Below are positions 12,801-24,279 of a stretch of DNA of 64,000 nucleotides, one piece after another. Source of the DNA: Paraspadella gotoi. Lineage: Eukaryota; Chaetognatha. The stretch is from positions 31,726 through 95,725 of the forward strand of contig JBJCIZ010000016.1 in the NCBI GenBank assembly GCA_051294375.1, in the 5' to 3' direction. The position numbers and the translations under genes are program-made. Each line of letters opens with the position of its first letter. Positions within the stretch are counted from its first letter, which is position 1. Below the pieces are notes generated by a model. It did no database searches and had not been told where the DNA came from. It worked only from the letters and a program-made list of their open reading frames with translations.

Positions 12801-14226
12801 ACATAGTCATATTTTTATTATTAAATAGTACTATTTAATGTTGGTCTCAAAGAATCAAAACGGTTTTCTGAAGTTATAATTATATTTTTAAAATCATATT
12901 TTTAAAACATAAAATCATATTTTTAAAATTATAAAATCATAATATAAAAATTATAAAATCATATTTTTCAAATTATAAAATCATATTGTAAAAATTATAA
13001 AATCATATTTTTCAAATCAAAATCATATTTTTCAAATCAAAATCATATTTTTCAAATCATAAAATCATATTTTTCAATAACATAATAATTATTAACATAG
13101 AATTGTATTTTTGTTATCATGAAAAGTTTTTTGTAAAATATTATATTTTTTTGAAACCAAAATGATATTACATAGTCATATATTTTTATTATTAAATAGT
13201 GCTATTTAATATTGGTCTCAAAAAATCAAAACGGTTTTTTGAAGGTTACAATCATATTTTTAAAATCATGATCATATTTTTTTAAAAAAAGAATAATATT
13301 TAATAGGTTTTCAAATCATAAAATCATATATTTCAAATCAGTATTTTTCAAATCATAAAATCATATTTTTTCAAAATCATAAAATATCATATTTTTCAAA
13401 ATCATAAAATCATATTTTTCAAATCATAAAATCCATATTTTCAAATCATAAAATCACTATTTTTCAAAATCATAACAATCATATTTTTCAAATCATAAAA
13501 TCATATTTTTCAAATCATAAATCATATTTTTCAAATAATATAAATCATATTTTTCCAAATCATAAAATCATATTTTTTCAAATCAATAAAAATCAATCTA
13601 TTTTCAAATCATAAAATCATATTTTTCAACATCATAAAATCATATTTTTCAAATCATAAATATCAATATTTTTTTCAAATATCAATAAAATCATATTTTT
13701 CAAATCAATTAAAATCATATTTCTCAAATCATAAAATACATATTCTTTTACAAATCATAAAATCATACTTTTTACAACATCATAAAAATCATAATTTTTT
13801 CAAGGAATCAACTACAATCATATTTCTTCAAATCATATTTTTCAAATCATAAAATCATATTTTTCAAGTAATAAAATCATATTTTTCAAATAATAAAATC
13901 ATATTTCTCAAATCATAAAATCATATTTTTTTAATAACATTATAATTATTAACATAAAATTTTATTTATATTATCATAAAAAGTTTTTTGTAAGATATTA
14001 TATTTTTTGAAGCCAAAATGATATTACATAATTATATATTTTTATTATTAAATAATTTTATTTAATGTTAGTCTCATAGAATCAAAATGGTTTTTTGAAG
14101 GTTAATTATATTTTTAAAATCAATCATATTTTTTTAAGAGAATAATATTTAATAGGCTCTAAAATATTTTTAAAATCATTAAATCATATTCTTAAAATTA
14201 TAAAATCATTTTTAAAATCATAAAAT
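9869..14226 (-). repeat. AT-rich satellite, reverse block (right arm of the giant palindrome)
   Basis: This is the same satellite as 6363-9868 in opposite orientation. Its CAAAACGG-type blocks lie near 10131, 10659, 10957, 11292, 12025, 12305, 12855, 13226 and 14077 and mirror the left arm about a centre near 9785. Between 13,360 and 13,830 the monomers carry many one-base insertions and deletions. Confidence 0.9.
11549..11817 (+). mobile_element. 260 bp dispersed repeat (copy 2, mirror of copy 1)
   Basis: This is the near-identical inverted partner of 7786-8045, at the position expected if the whole satellite region is one palindrome. Its divergence from copy 1 is far lower than from the copy at 21200, so the arms were duplicated or gene-converted recently, or are an assembly artefact. 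Confidence 0.8.
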
Positions 14227-14450
14227 CTAGAACAAAGTTTTGAAGTGAAACGGACATGTTTCGACTCACATACGAGTCTTCTTCAGCGCCAATTAAATTT
14301 GAGGAGGTTTTTGTGCATAAAGAAAGAGAGAGACAGAGCAAAGTTTCCAACACAGAGTGAGAGAAAGGATAGTGATCAATTTTTTTTATTAAGGACAGGT
14401 GGAGGTGAGGACAAAGATAGTTTGTAAAAAGATATTGAAATGGAGAGAGA
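14227..14450 (-). mobile_element. Hammerhead-ribozyme element fragment within the satellite
   Basis: A non-satellite insert holds a hammerhead core on the minus strand. It continues rightward with GTGCATAAAGAA, GA-rich sequence, GCAAAGTTTCCAACA, GAGAAAGGA and GGACAGGT. The same ordered words occur at 32675-32900, so both are copies of one family. Confidence 0.75.
14249..14290 (-). ncRNA. Hammerhead ribozyme motif 1
   Basis: Read on the minus strand, the core CTGAAGA (14286-14280) is followed by a 5 bp stem II, GACTC/GAGTC around a GTATGT loop. Then come GAAAC, a palindromic minimal stem III (ACATGT) and the cleavage triplet GTC (14255-14253). A short stem I can form from GGCG before the core and CGTT after the cleavage site. 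The fit to the type I consensus (CUGANGA, GAAA, NUH) is complete. Confidence 0.75.
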
Positions 14451-14619
14451 GAGATATTTTTTAATAAGAGAACAATATTAAATAGGTTTTAAAATCATAA
14501 AATTATATTAAAATCATATTTTTAAAATCATAAAATCATATTTTTAAAATCATAAAATCATATTTTTAAAATCATAAAATCATATTTTTAAAATCATAAA
14601 ATCATATTTTTAAAATCAT

Positions 14620-15190
14620 AAATAGCACTATTTAATAATAAAAATATATGAATATGTAATATCATTTTAGCTTNNNNNNNNNNAATATCTTACAAAAAAC
14701 TTTTCATGATAACATAAATACAATTCTATATTAATAATTATGTTTTTGAAAAATATGATTTTATGATTTTAAAAATATGATTTTAAAAATATGATTTTAT
14801 GATTTTAAAAATATGATTTTATTACTTTAAAAATATTTTATTATTTTCAAAAAATGATTTTATTATTTTCAAAAAATGATTTTATTATTTTCAAAAAATG
14901 ATTTTATTATTTTAAAAATATTTGATTATTTTAAAAATATTTTATTATTTTAAAACCTATTAAATATTATTCTTTTATTAAAAAAATATGATTATGATTT
15001 TAAAAATATAATTCTAACCTTCAAAAAACCGTTTTGATTCCTTGAAACCAACATTAAATAGCACTATTTAACAATAAAAATATATGACTATGTAATATCA
15101 TTTTAGCTTTTAAAAAATATAATATTATACAAAAAACTTTTCATGATAACATGAATACAATTTTATGTTAATAATTATAATGTTATAATT
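14620..15190 (+). repeat. AT-rich satellite, last forward block, with a 10 N gap
   Basis: The satellite returns in forward orientation with a conserved AACCGTTTTGATTCC block near 15024. A 10 N run lies at 14674-14683. This block ends about 135 bp before the donor of the last 5' exon. Confidence 0.85.
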
Positions 15191-15325
15191 TTACTACTTT
15201 AAAATCCTAAAATAAAAAATATATATGCAGATTTTATAAAATTTAAAAATTCAGACTACATCTTTGAAAACTGTTTCTAAAACCTACTGAAGCGACTTAA
15301 AAATAATTTATTGAATGAAACATAC

Positions 15326-16986
15326 CCGATTTCTTCATTGACATGATCATAAAACATCTGTTCAGATATTGTATTGATGAGAGGGATAATCGCATTGATC
15401 TGTTGAGGTGTCAATTTATGGGCTTTCTTCAGATGAAATTTAATTTTGTCAAAACCACCTAATCCATTAAGCAGTGCCATTTCAGGTGGATGCATCCACT
15501 TCTCAGAGCTATAAAAAAGTTTTAAACAATTTAAGAATTAAAAATTCATAATTTTATAAATTTGAAAAAAATATTATTTTATCAACAGAGTAAAACTTAC
15601 TAACTGCATGGGCCATTTTTACATCCAAAGGGACAAAACATCAATCTAGATCGGTTGCGTGCAATGATGCGATCTTGGAGGGGACCATGGATAACTCGGT
15701 AAAGAACAGATGCAGGAGTAGAAGAGCTGCTTGCACCGGTTTGATTTAAATTTGCTTTCCCACGCCCTGACGATTCTTCCCTATAAAAATATAGTTATAT
15801 ACTCTAAAACTTAAAGTATTATTAACTTGATAATTATTTCATTTAAAAATGAAGCTTTTACCTTTTCCAACCATATTGTAGACATTTGAGAACAACATCT
15901 TCAGTTCTTTTAGATTCAAGGTTGAAAAAAAATAACTTTGTCTTTTGTAAGATCTCAAACGATTGTCCTGTAAAATAAGAATAATATTAATCTTTAAAAT
16001 ACCTTAAAACAAATTCATATTACAACTAACCTTGTTCATTCAAGCAATTTTTGATGCGGACACACTCGCCCGTAATCAAAGGAGGACCATTGTCCACATC
16101 AATTTGAAGGTGATGAGATATTTTGCCCTTTGTTCTGGAAGCTTGATCGCATAGTTCTTCTATGGCCGAGTAGTTAAGACCTAAAAATTAAATAATCATT
16201 AAATATAATTTTATGGATCTATGTATATTAAGGCGTAACAAGGTAAAAACTAAGAGTTCTGTAATATAAATAACATTAGAGCATCCCTGTGGGATAACGA
16301 AATTTTTCCAAAAATTTAGATTTTATGTATAGTTAATAACATGGAAGCATTTAAAGTTTATCGTATTATTATAAATCATGAATAATTTTTTTTTCAAATT
16401 CGGAATTTATAAAAACGGATTCGGGTAGAGCTTGAAAAAATAAATAAAAAAATATTATTACAAGATTTCCAAATTTTTATGTTTTATTGGTTAAAATTAA
16501 CAAAAACTATAAAAGTTATGGAACAATTATGATGATGATTTTAAAGTTTTTCCCTTATTTGACGTACTTATCATCGAAATATTAAAAAACGCATTATACT
16601 TTATAAATTTTTGCTATCTGAATCCGTTCTTAAAAAATAAAATTTTTACAATTTTTTTTTATTGCTTATGCATTGATGAATATTTGAATGCTTCAATGTT
16701 ATACTGTTAAAACTAGTCAAAAAAGTGATAATAAATATTGATTAAGTATATGATGGACAAATGAATTTTATATTATAGAACTCCTAATGATAAAAAGTGA
16801 TCAATTTTGGCCCGCCTTAATGTATATATATAAATGTAGAAACTTACGAATTCGTTCTATGAATGGATTAGGTTTGCAGAATGAGTCCCGACATTTAGTT
16901 TGATTATCGCAAGATAACCTCACAACAGATTCCGGATCAGTCGATTTTTTCAGCAGAAAATGTTTGAAAGATGGTGGTAAAACCAT
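15326..16986 (-). CDS. Five 5' exons of the OTU/recombinase gene (zinc-finger-like N-terminal part)
   Basis: Minus-strand exons, each with GT/AG borders and consistent phase, lie at 16986-16848, 16180-16031, 15967-15862, 15780-15601 and 15508-15326 (139, 150, 106, 180 and 183 nt). Donors read C|GTAAGT, G|GTTAGT, G|GTAAAA, A|GTAAGT and G|GTATGT. The joined frame gives about 252 codons from ATG 16986. The reading frame also continues upstream to an acceptor-like CGCAG at 17007, so an earlier exon is possible. Visible content includes a Ser/Thr-rich stretch (about 147-156) and CPFGC (C181, C185) with H217 and H222, a possible but atypically long Cys2His2 finger. The last donor matches the phase of the acceptor at 5168. 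I do not recognise a named family. The splice pattern is strong evidence of a real gene; the link to the OTU exon is inference. Confidence 0.7.
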
Positions 16987-17009
16987 ATTCACATGATTAT
17001 AGTCTACTG

Positions 17010-18279
17010 CGTTTGAAGAATTGAATTAACTGACAAAAAAAATCATGTAAATACATCAAATGATTCAATGACTGAAAAATAATATAACACAAATTTTTAG
17101 CAAGCTTTGAATCCTGATAGTTATTATTTAATTTAAATATTTTTGAATATTGAATTAGATTCAGTAATAATTGAACAAAATATGATAAAAAAGTTTGAAA
17201 TAAAACAATTTAATAAAATAAATAATTTAGCAATTTTCATAAAGAAATATTTTATTTTGAAGAAGTTTTCCAATAAAGGAATTTACACAATAACAATTTA
17301 TGAAAATATGATTATTATTATTATATATACATTAAACATTTTTACATGCTAGTAAAAAAAATACAAAATTAACTATATTAGTACTATCACTAAATAGCTC
17401 CCTTAAAAAATTTGATTAATTTCAATGACAAAGCTTTCCTTCATACACACGGCTTTAAATCCTTAACATGTGTCAGCGGAGACAAAAATAAGTTTACAAA
17501 ATTACTAAAGCAATTTTAACCATCTAGCGAGAACACAAAATCCGTTATATCAAACTATAAACAGGGTCTTCGAGATATTTTTTTAAAAAATTTGGGCCTG
17601 TAATACTTGAGAATGGTTAAATGTAGATTAAAACCGAAAACATTTATAGAAACTTTATGATCTTAGTTTTCAATGGATGCCCAAAAAACTCAAAGGATAT
17701 TGCGAAGTTAAAGACTTTTGTTGTTAAGATATGTACCAACTAAATGTAGCCATTAATAATGGAATTCGTAAGATCTTTGGCTGACATAGATGGGAAAGCA
17801 TCACCTTATAGAATGTTTTGGTTACCCTGACATTTATCATACTTTTTAAAAAAGGTCATGAACGATTAACGAAAAATATTTTTTTTATTTCCTTGAAAAT
17901 ATAGAAATAATCTCGTAGATTAGTTTTCCTTCACGTTACCTTTTAATATAATATTATTTGTTTGGTTTATTATGTTGCTGATGTATGCATTGTATCATTC
18001 TGACAAGAAATAAAATTCTCATTAATAGAATAATGGAAATATGGACTTTTATACGCGACACGTCAGTTTTTGTTACGCAAAAGTGGTTTATTTGCTCGAC
18101 CTAAGAAAGCTTTGATGCTTTACAGTTTGCTTAAAATTGATAAATAAAAATAAATACAGTTTGGAAATCTGCTTGGTCTTAACTTTCAATCGATACCAAA
18201 TGCTAAAAAATTGATAGGGGAAGGGGAAGCAATATAATTTTTATCCGGATGTATCATTTTTTTAAAGTATGAAACCATA
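17010..18279. other. No supported gene
   Basis: Sequence of mixed AT content upstream of the exons. The 69-codon frame at 17143 is composed of Ile, Asn and Lys and looks like chance in AT-rich DNA. It may contain the promoter or further 5' exons of the minus-strand gene, but I found no convincing TATA box or splice-consistent coding block. Confidence 0.4.
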
Positions 18280-18480
18280 AGGCGTAACGCCAAAAGTTTA
18301 CTTTCGCCTATTGGGTTAGGGGGGTTTAGGGTTAAGAATGGGTTAGGGGGGTTTAGGGTTAAAAGAGTTCATGGTTAGGGTAATTAGGTAATAATTTTTT
18401 TAAAAATAATTATTTTTAGATTATTTTTCAAAAGACGCCAATCCCCGGAAAGCAAAGTTAAATTTTACCCTAGTAAGTTA
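18280..18480. mobile_element. Foldback/MITE element with TTAGGG-like core (copy 1)
   Basis: The left end has GCGTAACGCC, then AGTTTACTTTCGCCTA; a TTAGGGGGGTTTAGGGTTAA core follows. The right end has CAAAAGACGCC and a diverged inverse of the left end. The same order (TTAGGG-type core, GTAATATTTTTT, CAAAAGCCGCC, GGCGAAAGTAAA) recurs at 28917-29063, and a degraded version lies near 27712-27790. It is therefore a dispersed element and not a telomere. Confidence 0.55.
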
Positions 18481-19080
18481 CTTCGGAACTTACTTAATAT
18501 AATATAGTAAATCATAAAGCCCTCAAAAAATTGAATCTGCTCGATTTTACTTTTATAATCATACCAATTTTCAAAAGATTAGTTTATTTTTTACTGCTTC
18601 AAATGAATTTTTTAAAAATTCCTAAATAGCTAGAAGACCTGGTAAGTATGCTATTACTACCAAAAACTTCTTAAAAAACTGAAAGATCATAAAATGTTAA
18701 TGTCAGACAAGTAGTCAAGAAAAAATAAGTAAAATCTAACTGGTCAAACCTGAAATAATACCTATCACGCGGTCTCGTTAAAGAAAATATGAAATAAAAA
18801 AGGAAAAAAAATATTGTAGTTAATAAAAAATTTAAATATAATTAAAATTAGACTAAAACAAAATTAAAATTAATTGTTTTGAACGTATTATCATTGAGTT
18901 TTAACTCGGGCTAACTACGTAAAATAAGTCACTTGGAATTCGTAGTAAATGGCGCGTCGCCGGTCAAAGAGGCTCAGTAGTTGATGACAAAGTCTCGACA
19001 AATTCAGACGTCGATGAGAAGAGCCGGCCGACGGTCCTCCACTGTGAAGCCCAGCACTTGTGATGAGAATGAAATGCAAA
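18481..19080. other. No supported gene
   Basis: AT-rich to 18,900, then a more balanced segment that may belong to the degraded Ty3/gypsy element downstream. Nothing specific was recognised. Confidence 0.35.
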
Positions 19081-19081
19081 T

Positions 19082-19735
19082 TTGTCATTGAGGACGGATT
19101 CACGAGATATTGTGTTCCATTTCCCATTGCAGGGGCGGCATCGACCACAGTTGCTGGAATGTATGGGATCCAATAAAGGGCCTAAATTTAAGAATAAATT
19201 AGTAGGAGTGTTGCGGAAGATTTATGAGACCGAAAAAGAATTTTCCATAACTTACTACCCTCAAAAACAAGGTCAGGTAGAGAGAAAGAATAGAACAATT
19301 TTTAGTATGTTGGCTAAACATGAGAAGGCCAGGACAAAGGATAAGGGCAGCATGAGCAATTGAGCATTGATTGCGCTGGTATTAGGGGGTGCTCTTAAAC
19401 CGATGAGGTTATATGAGAAAGAAATGGAAAACAAGTTTGACAATATGAGGAGAATGAGAAATGAACAAATGAAAAAATATCAGGAGAAAATGGTTCGGCA
19501 GAGTGTTAAAGGTAAACGTGTTAAAATTTTTCAACAAGGGCAAAAAGACCTAAAATTATTGCCGCGAGAGAAAAGAGAAACTAATTATCCATTCTTATGG
19601 TGAAAAAGGAATTACGTCCTCACGGAGAAGGGAGAGGTAATGCATAGGTGATAGTAAATGATCGCGGGTTTGAAAAGATTCGCCCTGGATGTGATTTGAA
19701 AAAGTTCTTTGAACCTGAATCATGTAACATGGCGG
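19082..19735 (+). pseudogene. Ty3/gypsy-type integrase fragment, frameshifted
   Basis: The first frame (to 19363) reads GPKFKNKL and then YYPQKQGQVERKNRT. This matches the end of the retroviral-type integrase core, in which the Glu of GQVER is the third catalytic acid. A second frame (19367-19603) has a helical, Lys/Gln-rich stretch like the integrase C-terminal region, ending in NYPFLW (family pattern: W-GPY). A third frame from 19648 gives NDRGFEKIRPG and DLKKFFEP, resembling the usual end of pol. At least two frame breaks are needed. No RT or protease was found upstream, so the 5' half is missing. It probably belongs to the same element as the envelope-like region at 22190-24174. Confidence 0.7.
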
Positions 19736-20800
19736 ATGAGAAACAACATCAAATAGAAGCTCATAGTTCATTAGATATTTTGAAAGAGGTAATGATAGAG
19801 GGCTGTCTCTCTACTGGATTACAATTATGGTTACAGGAAGTCGAAGTGCGAGCGGAAAAGCCAAAACTTACCATGACGGAAGAGGTTTACGAATATTTTT
19901 CCAATTTTTCTCTCTTGGGAAGACGCTTGCGCTAATGCTGGAGACGATAGCAGCGGTTAGGCCGTCGACGAATAACCAAATTCTCTGTCTGAATCGATAA
20001 TTACGGATAATCAAAGCGATTGATCGGCTGGAACTCGATCTCCAGGAGGAGGTGAGTCGGAGAGCAGGTGACGGGCCCAGAATTATAAGCCGTCGTCATG
20101 ACTTTACACAAACAAGTAGCACTGTAGGAGCTGCTAACAGGAGCTTCAAACAGGAGTAAGAAGTCCTTGGCCAATAATAACAAAACATTAAATACACACC
20201 CAGCAACAAATATATATTACATTTGAAAGTTACTTTACTTACTTGTTTTTCTGAAGCCAAATATAAGAGTGCTTCTCTCACGTTAAAGTCCACCAATCCA
20301 GCGATTTACTAATGTTTGTTTTGAAACAAAAAGGTTTCCGAAGATCTATATTTATTTTAAATAGCATTTGAAAAAAATAATTGAAACGCATTAAATGACT
20401 AACGAGATTCACAGATTCCACGTTGACACACATGTTTGGGAACTGTACAGTCGGCGGAACCAATCAGCGATAGTCTAAATACCACGTTCAATACGTTACT
20501 TAAATATGTACTAAGATATCAAACAAGGTGTGCTAATAATCGCTCAAAATTGGCCTCTTGTGTCAGTAACAAAAGGAAACAAAAGACGTTGGCTGAAAGT
20601 TACGAGAATTGAAGTTGGTACGACGAAATATAAAGTTTGTAAGCAATGATATTAAAAAAAATTTTATATTTAGTTTTATTACACTAATTAGCGTTATTAT
20701 TTAATTATTTAAAAAAAAATAGTATTCTATTTATAACAACCGTGTATAATATTATAGTATTTTTATATATATGTTATATGTATATGTATATCATCGTATT
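19736..20800. other. Region after the integrase fragment, no named gene
   Basis: The plus frame to 19935 continues beyond the integrase end with about 65 residues that I do not recognise, perhaps the start of a third retroelement ORF. The rest (20000-20800) has only short frames on both strands. Confidence 0.3.
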
Positions 20801-20884
20801 ATTATCATTGCAGAGGAATCAAACTCAAGAATCGAAACCGGATCGGCAACTCGGGTAAAATCCGCTGAAACCAGAATGGAACTC

Positions 20885-20995
20885 TCCTATTGGTCAAGAG
20901 ACAAATGGCACCGGCCAATGAGCTGATGGGCTTCCTTCCGCCGTGATTTTTTACCCTTACCTCCAATCTGTTCACACTGGTATAAATATAATTCA
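20885..20995 (+). promoter_or_regulatory. CCAAT/TATA promoter-like segment
   Basis: An inverted CCAAT box (ATTGGTC near 20889) and a direct one (GGCCAATGAG near 20912) precede a TATA element (GGTATAAATATA, 20979-20990). The spacing is typical of a pol II core promoter. Downstream sequence has no clear ORF for 1.2 kb; the segment may belong to an LTR or to the leader of the envelope-like region. Confidence 0.35.
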
Positions 20996-21029
20996 AATTG
21001 TATTTATTCACTCTGCCTGGAAATGTAAT

Positions 21030-21463
21030 ACGTAATATTATATTTTTTATTATAGTTAATCATACTATCTCACATTGAATATCTTTATTTAATTACCCAA
21101 ATATTTTTATTATTTATTATTATTATTACTGCTACTTATATACATAAAATATAATAATTAAATTTTAATTATTATTATTATTTTTATTATTATTTTATAT
21201 GAAATTGGTACAACCAATATAAAATTTATCCATTTCATTTAATAAATAAAGCTATCTTGCCCCTTGACTTTGGGACAGGCTTTGAGTGGTTAAGGCCTCC
21301 ATCACTCTTAACAAGATAATGACATAGCAGGTCCCTGCAAGCTTTCAATCAAGACTCCTCTCACAGTCTCGTTTATTCTCCCAGAGTACCTGGCGTTCCC
21401 TATCAATGAAGTGGAAAATATTTTCAAAGATGTTTCAATTGTATGAAAGACCACTCCCTTAAG
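21030..21463 (+). mobile_element. 260 bp dispersed repeat (copy 3) with extended left flank
   Basis: 21200-21463 matches the repeats at 7786 and 11549. The preceding AT-rich part (21040-21105, with AGTTAATCATACTATCTCAC) recurs in reverse at about 26850-26930, next to another diverged copy of the 260 bp unit. The full element is therefore at least 430 bp long. Confidence 0.65.
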
Positions 21464-21924
21464 TATTAGATCGGGGAATACTTATTGTACTCCGCACTAG
21501 CATCAAAATACAAGGAGCTGAATTTTATGAAATTGTACACCATATAAAAATTATCCATATAGAGTAAATTCGGTTAAGTACAAGATATATAGTCTTAAAA
21601 ATTACAGATATTTTTACCAATATATTAGTATCATGAAGATATTCATATTTTATTTTGATAGCATATCGAGTCAGCTCCGTAAAAAATAGTATATGATGGT
21701 CATAAGTCATATCTTAATATATCAATATATAATTATCATTAAATTTTTTTCATGAAAATTTCATCTGATTAGGATTTCGATTCAACTACGTAATAATCAG
21801 GGATTCAAATCATAAAGGGATTCATGAAGACTGATTATTATTAATTAATTTTTGCAAATATAAAAAAAAAAAAATATAAAAAACTACCTCTCGACCCTAA
21901 ACGCTCAACCCTAGCCGAATCCCA

Positions 21925-21951
21925 GCATCATCATCATCATCATCATCATAA
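21925..21951 (+). repeat. CAT trinucleotide microsatellite
   Basis: About nine CAT triplets in a row, just upstream of the envelope-like region. Confidence 0.9.
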
Positions 21952-22189
21952 ACGTCACTATCAGCACCCCGGTCAATTTTCAACCGTCATCTTCCCTAAC
22001 CCAGACGGATGAACCCAAAACGACGACGACGGCGACCACAAAAAAAAAAAAAAAAAGATCGCAACGGCGAACGAAAATCACAAAATCAGTTGTAATCATA
22101 TACAACCAGTCGAGCAAAACAAAAGCAGAAAAATCCAGCAAGCAAAAGCAACAACTTTTAAGCAAAATCTTTAAAAGCGGATCGCCCTC

Positions 22190-24174
22190 ATAACCATTTT
22201 CACAATCGCGAATGCAAAACAAAATGACAACGTTTTTGACAGACAGATAACCGTTTACGATGTAACAAACCACGGACCACGCGCTACGCACTCGACGAGG
22301 AACGATGATGAAAAAAAGAAAAAACCATTAAAGAAGACTTCGTCGTCACAAACCTGATTTTCATGCCAGAGAAACACGAACACGATGCCACCGGATGCGA
22401 TCTCACAACAGCAGCGACCGACAAATCTGCGGCGTGGAACATTCGATACGATAACCTCGACGTCATCGATCATTTCTCGCTGCCACGAAGAAGTGTGTTT
22501 TTCGAATTACACACCGGACTCAGCGTTTCACTCCAGCACTACCCAATTCGGTCACAGACTCAACAGGCGTTCTTCAACCACTAACCGTGACAGCGAAATG
22601 GGAGTTAACATAATCACCCACCACATCGGCACCAACGACGCAGAAGGATATGCACAGGCAGAAAAATTTAAGTTTACGATCATGTGTATGAAAAGAGAAC
22701 GCAAAACTTGTGTCAAACCTAACCTTATATCGAAAACGGATCCGAGTAGGAGACGAGTGATCCTAAAACAGGAAAATGCAATCTTGCCTAAACAACAATG
22801 TACCTACCGGGCGGATTTTAACATGGAACGACCCAAGATGCCGAGCGGCGGCCGTCTATCGAGCGGAGGCCTACCAATCAGAAGATGCATCCTGCGCTCC
22901 ATACACATGAAAGATCGCGAAAATGCCTTAATCGGATGTCGCCTACGAAACAATATCCCCTGCTCCGAGGACCCACATTATGAAATGAGGCGCGAATGCG
23001 GACCAAGTGCATTGCACTATTCGAACGGAAGAGCACAGAGGACAGCTGGAAAAATGCACAATCATCTGCAACGATATAGCACCGCCCCATTCACCATCCC
23101 GACTAACAGGCGAAAGTCAATTCTCCGTGGATGCGGCTTTGTCGGCAAAATCAACGTCACCTCATTTTTCGCCTCCGGATACCATCATGGCAGGAATGAA
23201 ACATGACCCCGACGCCTTGCCGCGCTTCACGAAGAAGCATCAAAATTAGCTCAAAAAAACAGGACAAAATCGACACGCTCACCGACAGCATATGCCACGA
23301 ACTCTGCATCACAAGAGCAAAAGAGCGAGCAAGCTGCGCTTGCAGCCCACAAATCTCCAGCAGCCACGACTTTCAATCGATCGTGGAAAAGTCGCGGTCC
23401 TTCCGAGGCGAACTACTAATGACTGCAATATGTCGAGGAGACCTTAGCACTACGCCGCGAACGAAAGGAGTGCTATCAAGACTTAACCAATAAGCTAACG
23501 AGGACGCCCAGCCTACCGACACGCAATTTTCATCACGTCATCGACTCTTCACTAACGACGCCGTGCGGACCCACCACCAGTCTACGAAGTAAATGGAATC
23601 TTCGTCGACTCAAAAGGAAAACCATTCAATGACTACGAAACGCTGGACAACTACACTCCCGAACAAAGATCAACACGTATCAGACGAAATAAACATTTAC
23701 GAAGAAGTCGGAAGTTTATGGACATGCACTCAAAATATACGGGTACGCACAAGAATTCAACCAACGCGTCGAGGAACTAACAAATGAGCGCCCTCAACCT
23801 TTTTCAGAAATCTGTTCGGAAATGTACCTTACGTAAAAATGGTGGTCACGTTCATGAACGTTGCCCCTACGATCGCTATCATCGCCATCATAATCATCAG
23901 CGGCATCCTTTTCTGCTGCTGCTGCTGCAAAGTGCATGACGACGTACGTAGGAAAGAAGATGGCAGAAGCACCCACAGCAGCCGCGTCAGGCGCAGAGAG
24001 ACTCGACAACATCATCGCTGGGAAGCGAATCGCTCACTAGGCGGTCTAAAACCCGCACGCTCGCCGACTGGAGCGGGGGAGGCATCAACGATAGTAACAA
24101 TGCAGCAGGCGGCTGCATCCCCCTCTCACTCCTCCTTCCAGCGGACGCAGGAGCAGCGGGAAGCCGCAGAGTGA
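22190..24174 (+). pseudogene. Envelope-like membrane glycoprotein of an LTR element, frameshifted
   Basis: Plus-strand coding-like sequence with codon-like composition, unlike the AT-rich flanks, runs across several frames. One frame lies before 22300, one at 22363-22584, one at 22385-23206 (273 codons, the longest), one near 23560-23770, and one at 23839-24174. The last frame has a strongly hydrophobic segment (about 23854-23910, rich in Ile) ending in a run of five Cys, then a basic, Arg-rich tail. This is the layout of a type I membrane anchor with a short cytoplasmic tail. Position and order (integrase, membrane protein, poly(A)-type signal) fit the third ORF of a Ty3/gypsy element. At least four frame breaks make it non-functional as read. 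No known envelope family was recognised, and a host membrane-protein pseudogene is possible. Confidence 0.45.
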
Positions 24175-24279
24175 AACAAAGGACCTCACCATGAAAAGAA
24201 CCTACCCAAAGCTCAATGGCCTCACTAAAACTACAACCAATGAGAAACTTGTATATGGCCATGAGCTGAAGGAAGAACC

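Larger units (their letters stand above)
5168..15325 (-). other. Inferred 10.2 kb intron filled with inverted satellite DNA
   Basis: On the minus strand the donor G|GTATGT at 15325-15324 and the acceptor TTTTTTAATGCAG at 5169-5168 flank this stretch. The upstream exon ends two bases into a codon and the downstream exon starts with one base, which restores an open frame. With the other exons the coding sum is 4,725 nt, exactly 1,575 codons. Phase agreement alone could be chance (about one in three), but there is also no stop before the ATG at 5130, and satellite is the only substantial content between. Alternatively the two exon groups are separate genes. Confidence 0.5.

Noticed and set aside
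5400-15190. CRISPR-like array (regular 21 bp words with spacers)
   Set aside because: The words are contiguous satellite monomers without unique spacers, in a eukaryotic context.
18300-18375. Interstitial telomere repeat tract
   Set aside because: Units are irregular and the same block recurs within a defined dispersed element at 28917.
22878-23090. Minus-strand ORFs in the envelope-like region
   Set aside because: Their composition follows the plus-strand coding signal, and none has a motif.
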